DNA from: Methanomicrobiales archaeon
GTDB taxonomy: Archaea; Halobacteriota; Syntropharchaeia; Alkanophagales; Methanospirareceae
Assembly (NCBI GenBank): GCA_003160755.1
Contig: QEXZ01000001.1
Span: forward strand, 1-43,019
Direction: 5' to 3'
Length of the DNA: 43,019 bases
In this document: positions 15,752 through 22,791 of the stretch, one piece after another
How positions within the stretch are numbered: the stretch's first letter is position 1
Layout of the letters: each line of letters begins with the position of its first letter
Notes under the pieces: model-generated
Seen by the model: only the letters and a program-made list of their open reading frames with translations
What the model was told of the DNA's origin: nothing
Databases searched by the model: none
Translations under genes and position numbers: made by a program

Positions 15752-16205
15752 CTGTTTTCCTGCACTTCACTTTATCCCCCCTTTTTACCTGTATCTCAAA
15801 ACCTTTGGGAATGCTCACATCCACACGTGAGCCAAAACAAATTTTACCTATTCTTTCCGTTTTAACAACGCTCTGCCCCTCGTTCACATCGCACTTTATT
15901 TTCCTCGTAAAAAATCCCGCTATTTGCACTACTTTTACATCCCCGTATTTTGTCATGAGTTCTATTGTATTTCTCGTATTGAAATCGCTGCTGCGTAGGA
16001 AAGCGGGCTTAAAAGTGCCTTTCTCGGGCGTTATTCCTTTCACTACGCCGTCTAATGGCGCGGCAGTGATATGCACATTATGAAGATGCATAAATATAGA
16101 GATGGTTCTGCTTTCTTCCTGCGTAGCATTTTTGATTAAACTTTTTTTAAAAGTTTGTATCCTTATTACCTTCCCGCTTGCTGGCGAGAGCATACGTTCG
16201 GTCAT
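15720..16205 (-). CDS. asd: Archaetidylserine decarboxylase (PSD-like proenzyme)
   Basis: 161-aa member of the phosphatidylserine decarboxylase family, archaeal type, which makes archaetidylethanolamine from archaetidylserine. Visible blocks are SPASGKVIRI, ISIFMHLHNVHITAAPLDG, the VVQIAGFFTRKI segment and the self-cleavage site FGSRVDV, where the Gly-Ser bond is cut to form the pyruvoyl group. Related archaeal enzymes usually start with a membrane segment; here an in-frame TAG lies upstream and no start codon allows such an extension, so this copy begins at the catalytic domain. A TATA sequence (TTTATATAA on the minus strand) lies just upstream. It overlaps the convergent SIS gene by 32 bp. 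Confidence 0.88.
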   Translation of the reverse strand: MTERMLSPASGKVIRIQTFKKSLIKNATQEESRTISIFMHLHNVHITAAPLDGVVKGITPEKGTFKPAFLRSSDFNTRNTIELMTKYGDVKVVQIAGFFTRKIKCDVNEGQSVVKTERIGKICFGSRVDVSIPKGFEIQVKRGDKVKCRKTAIASPCATSP

Positions 16206-16244
16206 ATCCTCTTGATTATATAAAGAGTAACTCCCTCCTATTTA

Positions 16245-16330
16245 ATTTAGCGGTTTGGCGGCTTAGCGGTTTAGAGGGTTGGAGGGTTGGAGGTTTAGCT
16301 AACGAGCTGAACCGCTAATAAACTAAACCT
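16245..16330. repeat. TTAGCGGTTTGG-type tandem repeat with inverted partner
   Basis: Degenerate tandem units TTTAGCGG, TTTGGCGG, CTTAGCGG, then TTAGAGGG, TTGGAGGG, TTGGAGG, followed by the inverse-sense sequence GAACCGCTAATAAACTAAACC. It is G-rich on one strand. It lies between divergently arranged asd and the 3' end of pcm. Confidence 0.6.
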
Positions 16331-16333
16331 CTA

Positions 16334-16378
16334 ATTTCGCGCTCTCCGCGGTGGATAAATCACTATATTGTTTCATTT
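16334..16378. repeat. Interspersed repeat family B, right half (copy B3)
   Basis: TTTCGCGCTCTCCGCGGTGG followed by ATAAATCACTATATTGTTT, which matches the right end of the B copy at 32545-32712 (GGCGCTCTCCGCGGTGATAA...). It abuts the stop codon of pcm. Confidence 0.7.
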
Positions 16379-17049
16379 TACCTGAATCCATACCGCCCCA
16401 CGAGAGGCACGAAAACCACATCGCATTTCTTCTCCTGCTCTATTCCCTTTTCCTTTTTCTTCACAAGATATAACTCCTGCAGGTATCTTCCGATGGGTAT
16501 GATCATTTTTCCGCCTACTTTTAACTGCTCAAGCAGCGGTGGCGGAACGGCAGGCGCAGCACAGGTCACGCTTATTTTGTCGTATGGTGCATGTTCAGGC
16601 AGCCCAAGTGTTCCGTCACCCTGCACCACGGTCACGTGCTTATACCCTGCACGTTTCAGATTCTCTCTCGAAAAATCCACCAACCACTGTATCCTTTCCA
16701 CGGAATATACGCGCCCTGTTTCTCCTATTAGCTCTGCAATGACTGCAGCATGGTAACCTGAACCAGTACCAATTTCAAGTACTTTTTCGCCCTTCTTCAG
16801 CTCTAAGTAATCGCACATCATTGCAACCATGTGTGGTGCGCTTATCGTTTGGCCCTCACCAATAGGCAATGGATAATCGCTGTATGCCTGCTCCATAACA
16901 CTAGGTGGGACAAAAAGATGCCTTTTAACGCGCATCATTGCTTCCGACACATCCTCACCAAGACGATGCACACGGCTAAGCTGGAGCCCCTTTACCATCC
17001 TTCTCCGCTCGTCCTCACGTACTCTTTCCTCTTTATCTGCACTCATCAT
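16378..17049 (-). CDS. pcm: Protein-L-isoaspartate O-methyltransferase
   Basis: SAM-dependent repair enzyme that methylates abnormal L-isoaspartyl residues. The family blocks are visible: LPIGEGQTISAPHMVAMM, the SAM motif VLEIGTGSGYHAAV, and the acidic VYSVERI region. The frame is open further upstream (to 17124), but that would add 25 residues encoded within the KH gene. The tandem ATGATG at 17049/17046 gives a normal 223-aa protein overlapping the KH gene's end by 17 nt, so translation is probably coupled. The third element of the family's usual N-terminus (VSEAMMRVKRHLFVPP) is complete. Confidence 0.92.
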   Translation of the reverse strand: MMSADKEERVREDERRRMVKGLQLSRVHRLGEDVSEAMMRVKRHLFVPPSVMEQAYSDYPLPIGEGQTISAPHMVAMMCDYLELKKGEKVLEIGTGSGYHAAVIAELIGETGRVYSVERIQWLVDFSRENLKRAGYKHVTVVQGDGTLGLPEHAPYDKISVTCAAPAVPPPLLEQLKVGGKMIIPIGRYLQELYLVKKKEKGIEQEKKCDVVFVPLVGRYGFR

Positions 17050-17584
17050 CGGCGAAAAAATCCCTCTCCTCTGCCCTTCGCTTCTTCTCCAGGAACGAGT
17101 AAACAGCGCTATGCGGTGAACCATTTATCAGCATTTCTATTGCATCATGCGCAGCCATTGCCTGATGTGGATAGCCTATTATGCCGATACTCTTTCCATA
17201 AACGGAGATTTTAACACCTGTAATGTCCTCTATCACCCTTCTTGTTCTTCCATTTCGACCTATTACACGTCCCTTTATCCTCTTCAGTGTCTTTGGCGTG
17301 AGATGAGCGATAGAAACAACGTCGAATAAAAGAGACTCGTCATCAAGAAGTAAGAACGCATTTTCAGGTGAAAAACCCCTGCCTATCGCATTTATCACGT
17401 CTGCAACTCTGAGTACCTTCAGGGGGTCTCCGTCCTCGATACCTTCTATATACACTTCTCCTTCCGTACTATCTACTTCTATCCGGCTATCTGATTTTTT
17501 CTCTATATTCTCCTTTACGATTCCGTTATGTCCAATTAGCACGCCAATTCTATCCTGCGGAATCCTGACATACTGTGTTACCAT
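17033..17584 (-). CDS. KH-domain protein, Dim2/Pno1-like rRNA processing factor
   Basis: 183-aa protein with two KH RNA-binding domains, GxxG loops GHNG at 18-21 and GRNG at 109-112, the architecture of archaeal Dim2p/Pno1. Eukaryotic Dim2/Pno1 binds the 3' end of pre-18S rRNA with Nob1; archaeal aDim2 is known to interact with eIF2alpha and 16S rRNA. Rio1 and eIF1A lie just upstream on the same strand, which fits a small-subunit assembly/initiation group. The C-terminal tail is basic, then acidic. It overlaps pcm slightly at its 3' end. Confidence 0.9.
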   Translation of the reverse strand: MVTQYVRIPQDRIGVLIGHNGIVKENIEKKSDSRIEVDSTEGEVYIEGIEDGDPLKVLRVADVINAIGRGFSPENAFLLLDDESLLFDVVSIAHLTPKTLKRIKGRVIGRNGRTRRVIEDITGVKISVYGKSIGIIGYPHQAMAAHDAIEMLINGSPHSAVYSFLEKKRRAEERDFFADDECR

Positions 17585-17611
17585 TTTTTTTTGACCACCG
17601 ATTGCACTGAT

Positions 17612-17746
17612 TATAAACTATAGCTTCCTTCTATTTAAGACACTGATTTACACGGTTTTTTTTCTTTTTGTTGGGCAAGTGGGGTATTTTTAACGGCATT
17701 GCTCCTTTCATCCGTGTCAATCTGCATTAATCTGTGTCAATAATTT
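17612..17746. repeat. Interspersed repeat family A, copy A3
   Basis: Begins with ACTATAGCTTCCTTCTATTT and the left arm GACACTGATTTACACGG; the centre has diverged (poly-T, TTTTAACGGCATTGCTCC); right arm CATCCGTGTCAATCTGCATT and AATCTGTGTCAATAATTTA. Further A-type 9-mers follow at 17757-17828 (TTGTGTTAATCTTGTGAATT and ATCCGTGTAATCTGTGGTG). Together they fill the 254 bp between the KH gene and rio1. Confidence 0.75.
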
Positions 17747-17838
17747 ATTTTCTGTTTTCTTGTGTTAATCTTGTGAATTCTCGTGGTTTATTAATTAATC
17801 CGAGAAATCCGTGTAATCTGTGGTGATTGACATTCCTC

Positions 17839-18672
17839 TTACCCTTTTATCTTCTTCATTGCTTCCGCTTCTGAACACTTTAAACCTAATTTATTGAAGA
17901 ACACAACGATATTTTTCACGTCTCGCTTGAGGAAGGCATCAGCATTAGGATGCTCCAAAAGCAGGGACTGCCCCATATCTATCAATACAGGCTCTATTTT
18001 ACCCGCATTTACATCTACATTCTCATATCCTTTCATCAATATGTTGAACTCACTGAGGTCTGCATGCACCAACCTCCCGCGATTATACAGTGTCTTTATC
18101 TCAGAGATGATACGCCAAAAGAGCTCTTCGAGGTCAAAATCAAGCTCAAGCACTTCTACAGGAATGTCCTTCAATCTCGGTGCTGCTATCTCTTCTTTTC
18201 CTATAAACTCCATTATCAATACGTTTTTATCATACGCAATCGGCTCGGGAACGCTGACCCCGGCATCAAAAGCTCTTTTTAGATTCTTATACTCTTTTCG
18301 TGCCCATGCAAATACGATGCTTCTGCGGTCCCTCTTTATGTTCTCAAACCTGGGGTCGCCGATAATATAGTCGAGCATAACATGGAAATTAGAGGTGCTT
18401 ATTTTGTATATCTTTATCGCCAATTCCTCCTCTTCTGCTCCTATCGCATGAAATATGACGGCTTCCTTACCTCTACTTACAGGACCGCCCAATGCTTTTA
18501 TTATTCCCCGTTTTGAGAATTTATACAGCGTTTCCAAAGTTGGGATGTCAAGGACGTATAGCTCAGTTTTTCTATCGCGATAATCCTTTTTCCTCTTTTT
18601 ACCTTTGGGTAATGGCTTCTCCTCTCTTTTCAGCCATTTCTCTACTTCAAATAACCCTTCTTTCTTAACCAT
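17839..18672 (-). CDS. rio1: RIO1-family atypical protein kinase/ATPase
   Basis: 277-aa Rio1 homologue, a kinase/ATPase needed for late maturation of the small ribosomal subunit. It has the RIO-type nucleotide loop GGPVSRGKEAVIF, the STSNF motif of Rio1, the catalytic loop HADLSEFNIL and the metal-binding LIDMGQS. The N-terminal 40 residues are lysine-rich. Its start overlaps the end of eIF1A by 31 bp in another frame, so the two are co-transcribed and probably translationally coupled, as in many archaea. Confidence 0.96.
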   Translation of the reverse strand: MVKKEGLFEVEKWLKREEKPLPKGKKRKKDYRDRKTELYVLDIPTLETLYKFSKRGIIKALGGPVSRGKEAVIFHAIGAEEEELAIKIYKISTSNFHVMLDYIIGDPRFENIKRDRRSIVFAWARKEYKNLKRAFDAGVSVPEPIAYDKNVLIMEFIGKEEIAAPRLKDIPVEVLELDFDLEELFWRIISEIKTLYNRGRLVHADLSEFNILMKGYENVDVNAGKIEPVLIDMGQSLLLEHPNADAFLKRDVKNIVVFFNKLGLKCSEAEAMKKIKG

Positions 18673-18974
18673 TCCGCCTGTGGTCTTTTATACCGATAAA
18701 TGAGCTCTGCCTTTTCATCTTGAAAGTCCCAAGGAACTATTATTACTACATCACCGACCTTTACCCATTGTCTCCGCTTTAATCTTCCCGGTATTCGCGC
18801 CATTCTTTCGATTCCATCCATACATTGCACTGTCACTCTTCTCCCGCCTAACATCTTCTCGACTATGGCTAACACTTCTCGCTTCCCTTTTTTGGGAGTA
18901 CGCACACGTATTACCTCTTCTGTTCCTTTTATCTCAACCAATTTTTCGTCCTCGCTATCAGAATCAGAACACAC
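18642..18974 (-). CDS. eif1a: Translation initiation factor eIF1A
   Basis: 110-aa OB-fold factor that binds the decoding site of the small subunit during initiation. Recognised by RVRTPKKGKREVLAIVEKML, the MARIPGRLKRRQWVKVGDVV strand pair, and VPWDFQDEKAELIYRY near the end. The first 15 residues are acidic. It is the first gene of the eIF1A-rio1 pair; a family A repeat arm (19006-19073) lies directly upstream and is shared with the divergent GTPase gene. Confidence 0.95.
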   Translation of the reverse strand: MCSDSDSEDEKLVEIKGTEEVIRVRTPKKGKREVLAIVEKMLGGRRVTVQCMDGIERMARIPGRLKRRQWVKVGDVVIIVPWDFQDEKAELIYRYKRPQAEWLRKKGYLK

Positions 18975-19005
18975 CGCAATTGTCTCCTGCTTCTGTTCTT
19001 GTATA

Positions 19006-19073
19006 TAAACTATAACTTCCTTCTACTTAAGGCACTGATTTACGCGGATTTACGCGGATTTATTTAAGTTAAA
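19006..19073. repeat. Interspersed repeat family A, half copy A4
   Basis: TATAACTTCCTTCTACTTAA, then GGCACTGATTTACGCGGATT and a repeat of TTACGCGGATTTATTTAAGT. Only the left arm is present. It lies between divergent eIF1A and the Era-like GTPase, in the space where both promoters should be. Confidence 0.75.
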
Positions 19074-19140
19074 GATATTTTGTATGAACGAGTAAACATA
19101 TTAAATTTAAGTGTATAAGCGCATATTTTGGAGTAAAGCG

Positions 19141-19863
19141 ATGAAGCCGAAGAAAAGAGGGAAAGGGATTTTATTAAGGTTAGTAATGGCTTTCTTTTTC
19201 AGGAGGAAAACGCCGAAAATCGGCATTTATGGACCGCCAAATGCCGGGAAAACTACTTTAGCGAATAGAATAATCCATACTTTTATGGATGAGAACGAGG
19301 ATATAGGTTCAACTTCGGATGTACCACACGAAACGAGAAGAGCGGTCAGGAGAAGTGGCATAATGGTAGACCTGAAATCGAAATCGGTGCAAAGTCCCGA
19401 TCCAAATCACGGTTCAGACCCGGAGTCAAAGGTAAAAGGAAGAAAAGAACGAGCAAAAGGGAAGTTGAAGCTGGATGTGGTAGATACACCGGGATTAGCG
19501 ACAAAAATAGATTTTCACGACTTTATGGCTTATGGATTGGAAGAGGAAGAGGCGAAAAAGAGGGCGAAGGAGGCGACTGAAGGTGTTATAGAGGCGATAA
19601 AGTGGCTCGACGATATTGACGGCGTTGTGCTCCTGATGGACGCTACGGAAGACCCATATACGCAAACTAACGTGATAATCATCGGTAATATGGAAGCACG
19701 AGGCACGCCCATTATTATCGCGGCAAATAAAGTGGACTTAGCAGATGCCGCTCCCGAAAGGATAATGAATGCTTTTCCTCAGCACCTCGTCATTCCTATT
19801 TCTGCACTGAAAGGAGAGAACATGGAGAAGTTGTATGAGGAAATGGCAAGGAGGTTCGGGTAA
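19141..19863 (+). CDS. Era-like GTP-binding protein
   Basis: 240-aa P-loop GTPase from the ATG at 19141, which has GGAG 8 nt upstream; an upstream GTG (19111) would add 10 residues. Motifs: Walker A GPPNAGKTT at 31-39, switch II DTPG, and NKVD as the specificity motif. It belongs to the archaeal Era-like group that is regularly followed by DUF2073 and a zinc-ribbon protein, exactly as here (gaps of 1 bp each). Function is unknown; the three proteins probably act together. A charged, Ser/Asp/Pro-rich stretch (KSKSVQSPDPNHGSDP) between switch regions looks like a low-complexity insertion. Confidence 0.88.
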   Translation: MKPKKRGKGILLRLVMAFFFRRKTPKIGIYGPPNAGKTTLANRIIHTFMDENEDIGSTSDVPHETRRAVRRSGIMVDLKSKSVQSPDPNHGSDPESKVKGRKERAKGKLKLDVVDTPGLATKIDFHDFMAYGLEEEEAKKRAKEATEGVIEAIKWLDDIDGVVLLMDATEDPYTQTNVIIIGNMEARGTPIIIAANKVDLADAAPERIMNAFPQHLVIPISALKGENMEKLYEEMARRFG

Positions 19864-19864
19864 A

Positions 19865-20197
19865 ATGGAAGTAAAGATGGACCTGGTCTCGGAAGATAAA
19901 ATAAATTCAATGGGGTCAATGGAGAAGCTGAGATTTGTGTTAGATGGCGTGAAATCCGGGAATATAGTGGTGCTGGAAGGTGGTCTGACGTCAGAGGAGC
20001 AGATGAAGTTGATAGAGCTCACAATGGCGGAAGTAAACGACGACTTCCCGGGAATAGAGATGAATGGGTATCCAACCAAAAGGGGGTTTTTAAATCTGCG
20101 AAGAAAGACACGGCTTACCGTAATAGGACCCGCAAATACGATGCGCACGATAAAGAAAGAGAATGATTTGATAAGTGCGATCATTTCGGCAACATAA
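19865..20197 (+). CDS. DUF2073 family protein
   Basis: 110-aa archaeal protein of the DUF2073 family, starting at the ATG one base after the GTPase stop; the open frame extends upstream into the GTPase gene but that is unlikely to be used. Features: KLRFVLDGVKSGNIVVLEGGL and the basic LRRKTRLTVIGPAN segment. No catalytic motif is evident. Its constant partnership with the Era-like GTPase suggests a regulator or effector of that GTPase. Confidence 0.85.
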   Translation: MEVKMDLVSEDKINSMGSMEKLRFVLDGVKSGNIVVLEGGLTSEEQMKLIELTMAEVNDDFPGIEMNGYPTKRGFLNLRRKTRLTVIGPANTMRTIKKENDLISAIISAT

Positions 20198-20198
20198 A

Positions 20199-20540
20199 AT
20201 GCATAAATGTTTGAAATGCGGAAAGACATTTGAAAAGCTAACGAAAGAGATGTTGCGGGGCTGCCCTGAGTGTGGCGGGACTCTTTTTCTGTATCTAAAA
20301 GAAGGCGAGGAGATAACCGCAGCCGAGTTGGTGGACAGGATAAAAATAGAGGGGAAACTGCCATCCTCGGAAGAAGAGGAGAAAATAGAGAGCTTAAGGA
20401 TTTTGAGCCCGGGCGTGTATGAGCTCAATTTAGATGCGTTATTAGAGAGAAAAGAGATAGTAATGGGGATAAAAGAGAATGGTTCTTACGCAATCCATTT
20501 GCCTTCTCTGTTTGCGAAACGGAATACGAAGCGTAGATGA
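20199..20540 (+). CDS. Zinc-ribbon protein, third gene of GTPase-DUF2073 unit
   Basis: 113-aa protein beginning with a zinc ribbon CLKCGKTF...CPECGG (Cys4, 7, 22, 25), followed by a charged region (PSSEEEEKIESLRILSPG) and a C-terminal YELNLDALLERKEIVMGI segment ending in a basic tail. It starts one base after the DUF2073 stop, at the ATG at 20199. Zinc-ribbon proteins of this type are common in archaea next to the same two genes. Nucleic-acid or ribosome binding is plausible but not shown. Confidence 0.82.
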   Translation: MHKCLKCGKTFEKLTKEMLRGCPECGGTLFLYLKEGEEITAAELVDRIKIEGKLPSSEEEEKIESLRILSPGVYELNLDALLERKEIVMGIKENGSYAIHLPSLFAKRNTKRR

Positions 20541-20565
20541 GGATTGAAATAAAGTCATTCCGAAA

Positions 20566-20872
20566 ATAATTAACCACAAGATTACACAGATTTCCACGAG
20601 AAAACAGGGGCAGGGGCTATGCCGGTAGTTGTGATAAATGAGGAAAAGGAAAAGACGCACAAAACCTGGTACATAACGCTTTATGAGTAGCTATTTGGAG
20701 GGAAGCATCAAAAATAAAAAGGCGAAAAGCTCTTATATACCTATGTCATACCTGTAATCAATAGTGTGGTTTAGGTCATTGGCACTCGTGCTTAAGTACA
20801 GGCTCCGTACTTAAGTACTGGGTATAGTGACTATAATCTGTGCTAATCTGTGTAATCTGTGGTTATAATTTT
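20566..20872. repeat. Gap with inverted A-type arms around a promoter-hairpin segment
   Basis: This 350-bp gap between the zinc-ribbon gene and the 3' end of rps7 begins with an A-type arm TTAACCACAAGATTACACAG (20568 onward) and ends with its inverse, CTAATCTGTGTAATCTGTGG (20843-20862). The inner 220 bp hold a TATA-like box and a hairpin (separate entry). No convincing coding sequence is seen. Confidence 0.6.
20722..20835 (+). ncRNA. Candidate small RNA with promoter and hairpin
   Basis: A good archaeal promoter, GCGAAAAGCTCTTATATACC with TATA at 20732-20739, predicts a transcript from about 20763. The transcript would contain GCACTCGTGC (20782-20791) and a perfect 9-bp stem CTTAAGTAC (20791-20799)/GTACTTAAG (20807-20815), then a second symmetry TATAGTGACTATA (20823-20835). 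No ORF follows. This is structural inference only; it could equally be a regulatory or decayed site. Confidence 0.3.
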
Positions 20873-20890
20873 CGTCGAGGCTCACGAATT

Positions 20891-21454
20891 TTACCTCGCT
20901 GCCCTTGCCATCCGTTCTTTCTCCTCCTTTTTGCTTATCGAATGGCATTTCTTGTTTTTTGCCGCATTTATTATCTCATCCGCAAGGCATTGCTCTATAC
21001 TTCGCCGGGTCTTAAATGCGCATTTCTCTGACCCATGCGCGATGAACAGCAGTGCCAGGTCTACTTTTCTTTGCGAGGTTACATCCACGGGCTTTGGAAC
21101 CATTATACCGCCAAATCGCAGTCTGATTGTCTCTTCCCTCGGACCCGCGTTTTGAATTGCATGCACAAGCAACTGAACAGGATTCTCCTTTGTGCGTTCA
21201 TAAATCAACTCAAAAGCATTCTTGACAATTTTGTATGCTTTTAGTTTCTTTCCCGTGTTCCTTTCCGTTCGCATTAATTTGTTAATTAGCCGCTCAACCA
21301 CGCAAACTTTTGCTTGCTCAAACTGCTGTTTTGCATGTCTGCCCCCACTATGCAGCATAGATACCGGCTGGAGACTGACGTGCCTTTCCACGCCTATATC
21401 CTGTATTTCCACTTCCGAAATGTCCCATCTATCAAATATTTTATCTAATGCCAT
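20891..21454 (-). CDS. rps7: 30S ribosomal protein uS7
   Basis: 187-aa uS7 (archaeal S7), which nucleates the head of the small subunit. From the ATG at 21454; a GTG four codons upstream would add MWVE. Recognised by the VSLQPVSMLHSGGRHAKQQF segment, ENPVQLLVHAIQNAGPREET, and the C-terminal KTRRSIEQCLADEIINAAK. Last gene of the RNA polymerase operon here, 17 nt after rps12. The usual downstream elongation factor genes (fusA/tuf) are not attached; the operon ends at a repeat-rich gap. Confidence 0.96.
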   Translation of the reverse strand: MALDKIFDRWDISEVEIQDIGVERHVSLQPVSMLHSGGRHAKQQFEQAKVCVVERLINKLMRTERNTGKKLKAYKIVKNAFELIYERTKENPVQLLVHAIQNAGPREETIRLRFGGIMVPKPVDVTSQRKVDLALLFIAHGSEKCAFKTRRSIEQCLADEIINAAKNKKCHSISKKEEKERMARAAR

Positions 21455-21471
21455 TTCCACCCACACACCAT

Positions 21472-21900
21472 CTACCTGAGAACTTTCTCCTTCTTTCCAC
21501 TTATTAATTGATCTAATGCGATGTCCGTTACCGCCACCACCTTGAACCTTACACCTGAGAGGTCTCCATACGACCTCCCTTTTCTTCCTCCCATTCCCAC
21601 TATCAATACCTCGTCATGCTCGTCTATAAACTTTATTGCACCATCTCCGGGGCAAAAAGCGGTAACCTGCTTGCCATTTTTGATTAACTGAACACGAACG
21701 CATTTGCGTATTGCGGAATTCGGCTGTTTCGCTTCTATCCCTACCTTCTCCAGGACAATAGCCCGTGCCATGTGCGCCCCCTCCATAGGGTCAGCTTTCT
21801 TAGCCGATTTCAATGCTCTTCGAACAAAGCTAGGATTCTTCCACCTGGACTTCCTTTTGCTCTCCTTCACCTTCCTTGCTGCGCATAGTCCTCTTCCCAT
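21472..21900 (-). CDS. rps12: 30S ribosomal protein uS12
   Basis: 142-aa uS12 with the decoding-site loop VEAKQPNSAIRK-like sequence (GIEAKQPNSAIRKCVRVQL) and the VGMGGRKGRSYGDLSGVRFKV block typical of archaea. Start is the ATG at 21900 (MGRGLCAARK). An 88-bp spacer separates it from nusA, the only long gap in the operon, containing a small GGTGTGAG tandem and no clear promoter. Confidence 0.97.
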   Translation of the reverse strand: MGRGLCAARKVKESKRKSRWKNPSFVRRALKSAKKADPMEGAHMARAIVLEKVGIEAKQPNSAIRKCVRVQLIKNGKQVTAFCPGDGAIKFIDEHDEVLIVGMGGRKGRSYGDLSGVRFKVVAVTDIALDQLISGKKEKVLR

Positions 21901-21988
21901 CTTATATCTTACCTCAGTTTGTACAGGTTTGATGTTTTAGGTTGGGGGTTTGAGCCACCTGACCACTCACACCTCACACCTCTCTACA

Positions 21989-22417
21989 CTATACTATTAT
22001 CACGTTATCTATATCTTGATTTCTTTTTACTAATACCTTTACCTTCTTTATCTTCTCGCCGTTCCTTCCTATTGCAATGCCCTTGTCTTTATTGAAAACC
22101 TGCACGTATGCACATCTTTGCCCATTTCTGGTCAACAGCTCTACGCTCTTCACATAAGCAGGGCGAAGCAGGTTTTCTATGAATTCCTTTACATCTGCGG
22201 AGTGCTCCACAAGCTCTATCTCCTTTCTTAACAGCTTTTTTACCTTGGTTACATTCGAGCCGCCCTTACCTATCGCTAAGCTCATGTCCCCATTTTTTAT
22301 CACCAGTGTCACCTTGTTCTCTTCGTTATTCACCAGGCAATCCTTAACTCCTGCTCCTGTAAGACGCTCAAATACTCCGATACACCCTATTCCCTCAGTA
22401 TCTAACTTCACGGTCAC
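21989..22417 (-). CDS. nusA: Archaeal NusA-like KH protein
   Basis: 142-aa short NusA homologue consisting only of two KH domains (GKGG loop in LAIGKGGSNVTKVK and GRNG loop in IAIGRNGEKIKKVK), without the bacterial N-terminal and S1 domains. In archaea it is always found in the rpo operon between rpl30e and rps12, and is thought to bind RNA during transcription or translation. Six bases separate it from rpl30e. Confidence 0.94.
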   Translation of the reverse strand: MTVKLDTEGIGCIGVFERLTGAGVKDCLVNNEENKVTLVIKNGDMSLAIGKGGSNVTKVKKLLRKEIELVEHSADVKEFIENLLRPAYVKSVELLTRNGQRCAYVQVFNKDKGIAIGRNGEKIKKVKVLVKRNQDIDNVIIV

Positions 22418-22423
22418 TTTCCA

Positions 22424-22780
22424 TCACCTTTTTTTTTCTTTTTCAATATGCCGTAATATGTCCGATTTCCCTGTATCAAGAATGCATAAAGAAGCTATCG
22501 AATAAGGTTTACCACATGCAAGCCCAAGTTCAAGGCTATTAACGGGATATTCATAAAAAGGGACATTTCCTTTTTTCTGCTTAGTTACCTCTTTGAATCC
22601 CTCTTTTATCTTTTCCGGGCAGTTAGAAGCGTAAATGACCACCTTTACTTCTTTTTCTTTCCCCCTCAGCGCTTTTAATGTCTCATTTGTGCCTATCAAT
22701 ACTTTACCGCTTTTTAGCACTTTTTGTAATTCTCTGTTCGTATCGGAAATTTCAACTGACTTGGTTTTTATCTCTGCCAT
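22424..22780 (-). CDS. rpl30e: 50S ribosomal protein eL30
   Basis: 118-aa L7Ae/L30e-fold RNA-binding ribosomal protein. Features: LKSGKVLIGTNETLKALR, the VVIYASNCPEKIKE strand, and PVNSLELGLACGKPYSIASL. Twelve to fifteen residues at either end are charged extensions relative to the 95-100 aa family core. Conserved position between rpoA2 and nusA. Confidence 0.94.
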   Translation of the reverse strand: MAEIKTKSVEISDTNRELQKVLKSGKVLIGTNETLKALRGKEKEVKVVIYASNCPEKIKEGFKEVTKQKKGNVPFYEYPVNSLELGLACGKPYSIASLCILDTGKSDILRHIEKEKKR

Positions 22781-22791
22781 TTTATCCGCTT

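Noticed and set aside
17047..17124. Upstream start of pcm adding 25 residues
   Set aside because: The extension (MVHRIALFTRSWRR...) is encoded wholly within the KH gene and is unlike the family N-terminus; the ATGATG at 17049 is better placed.
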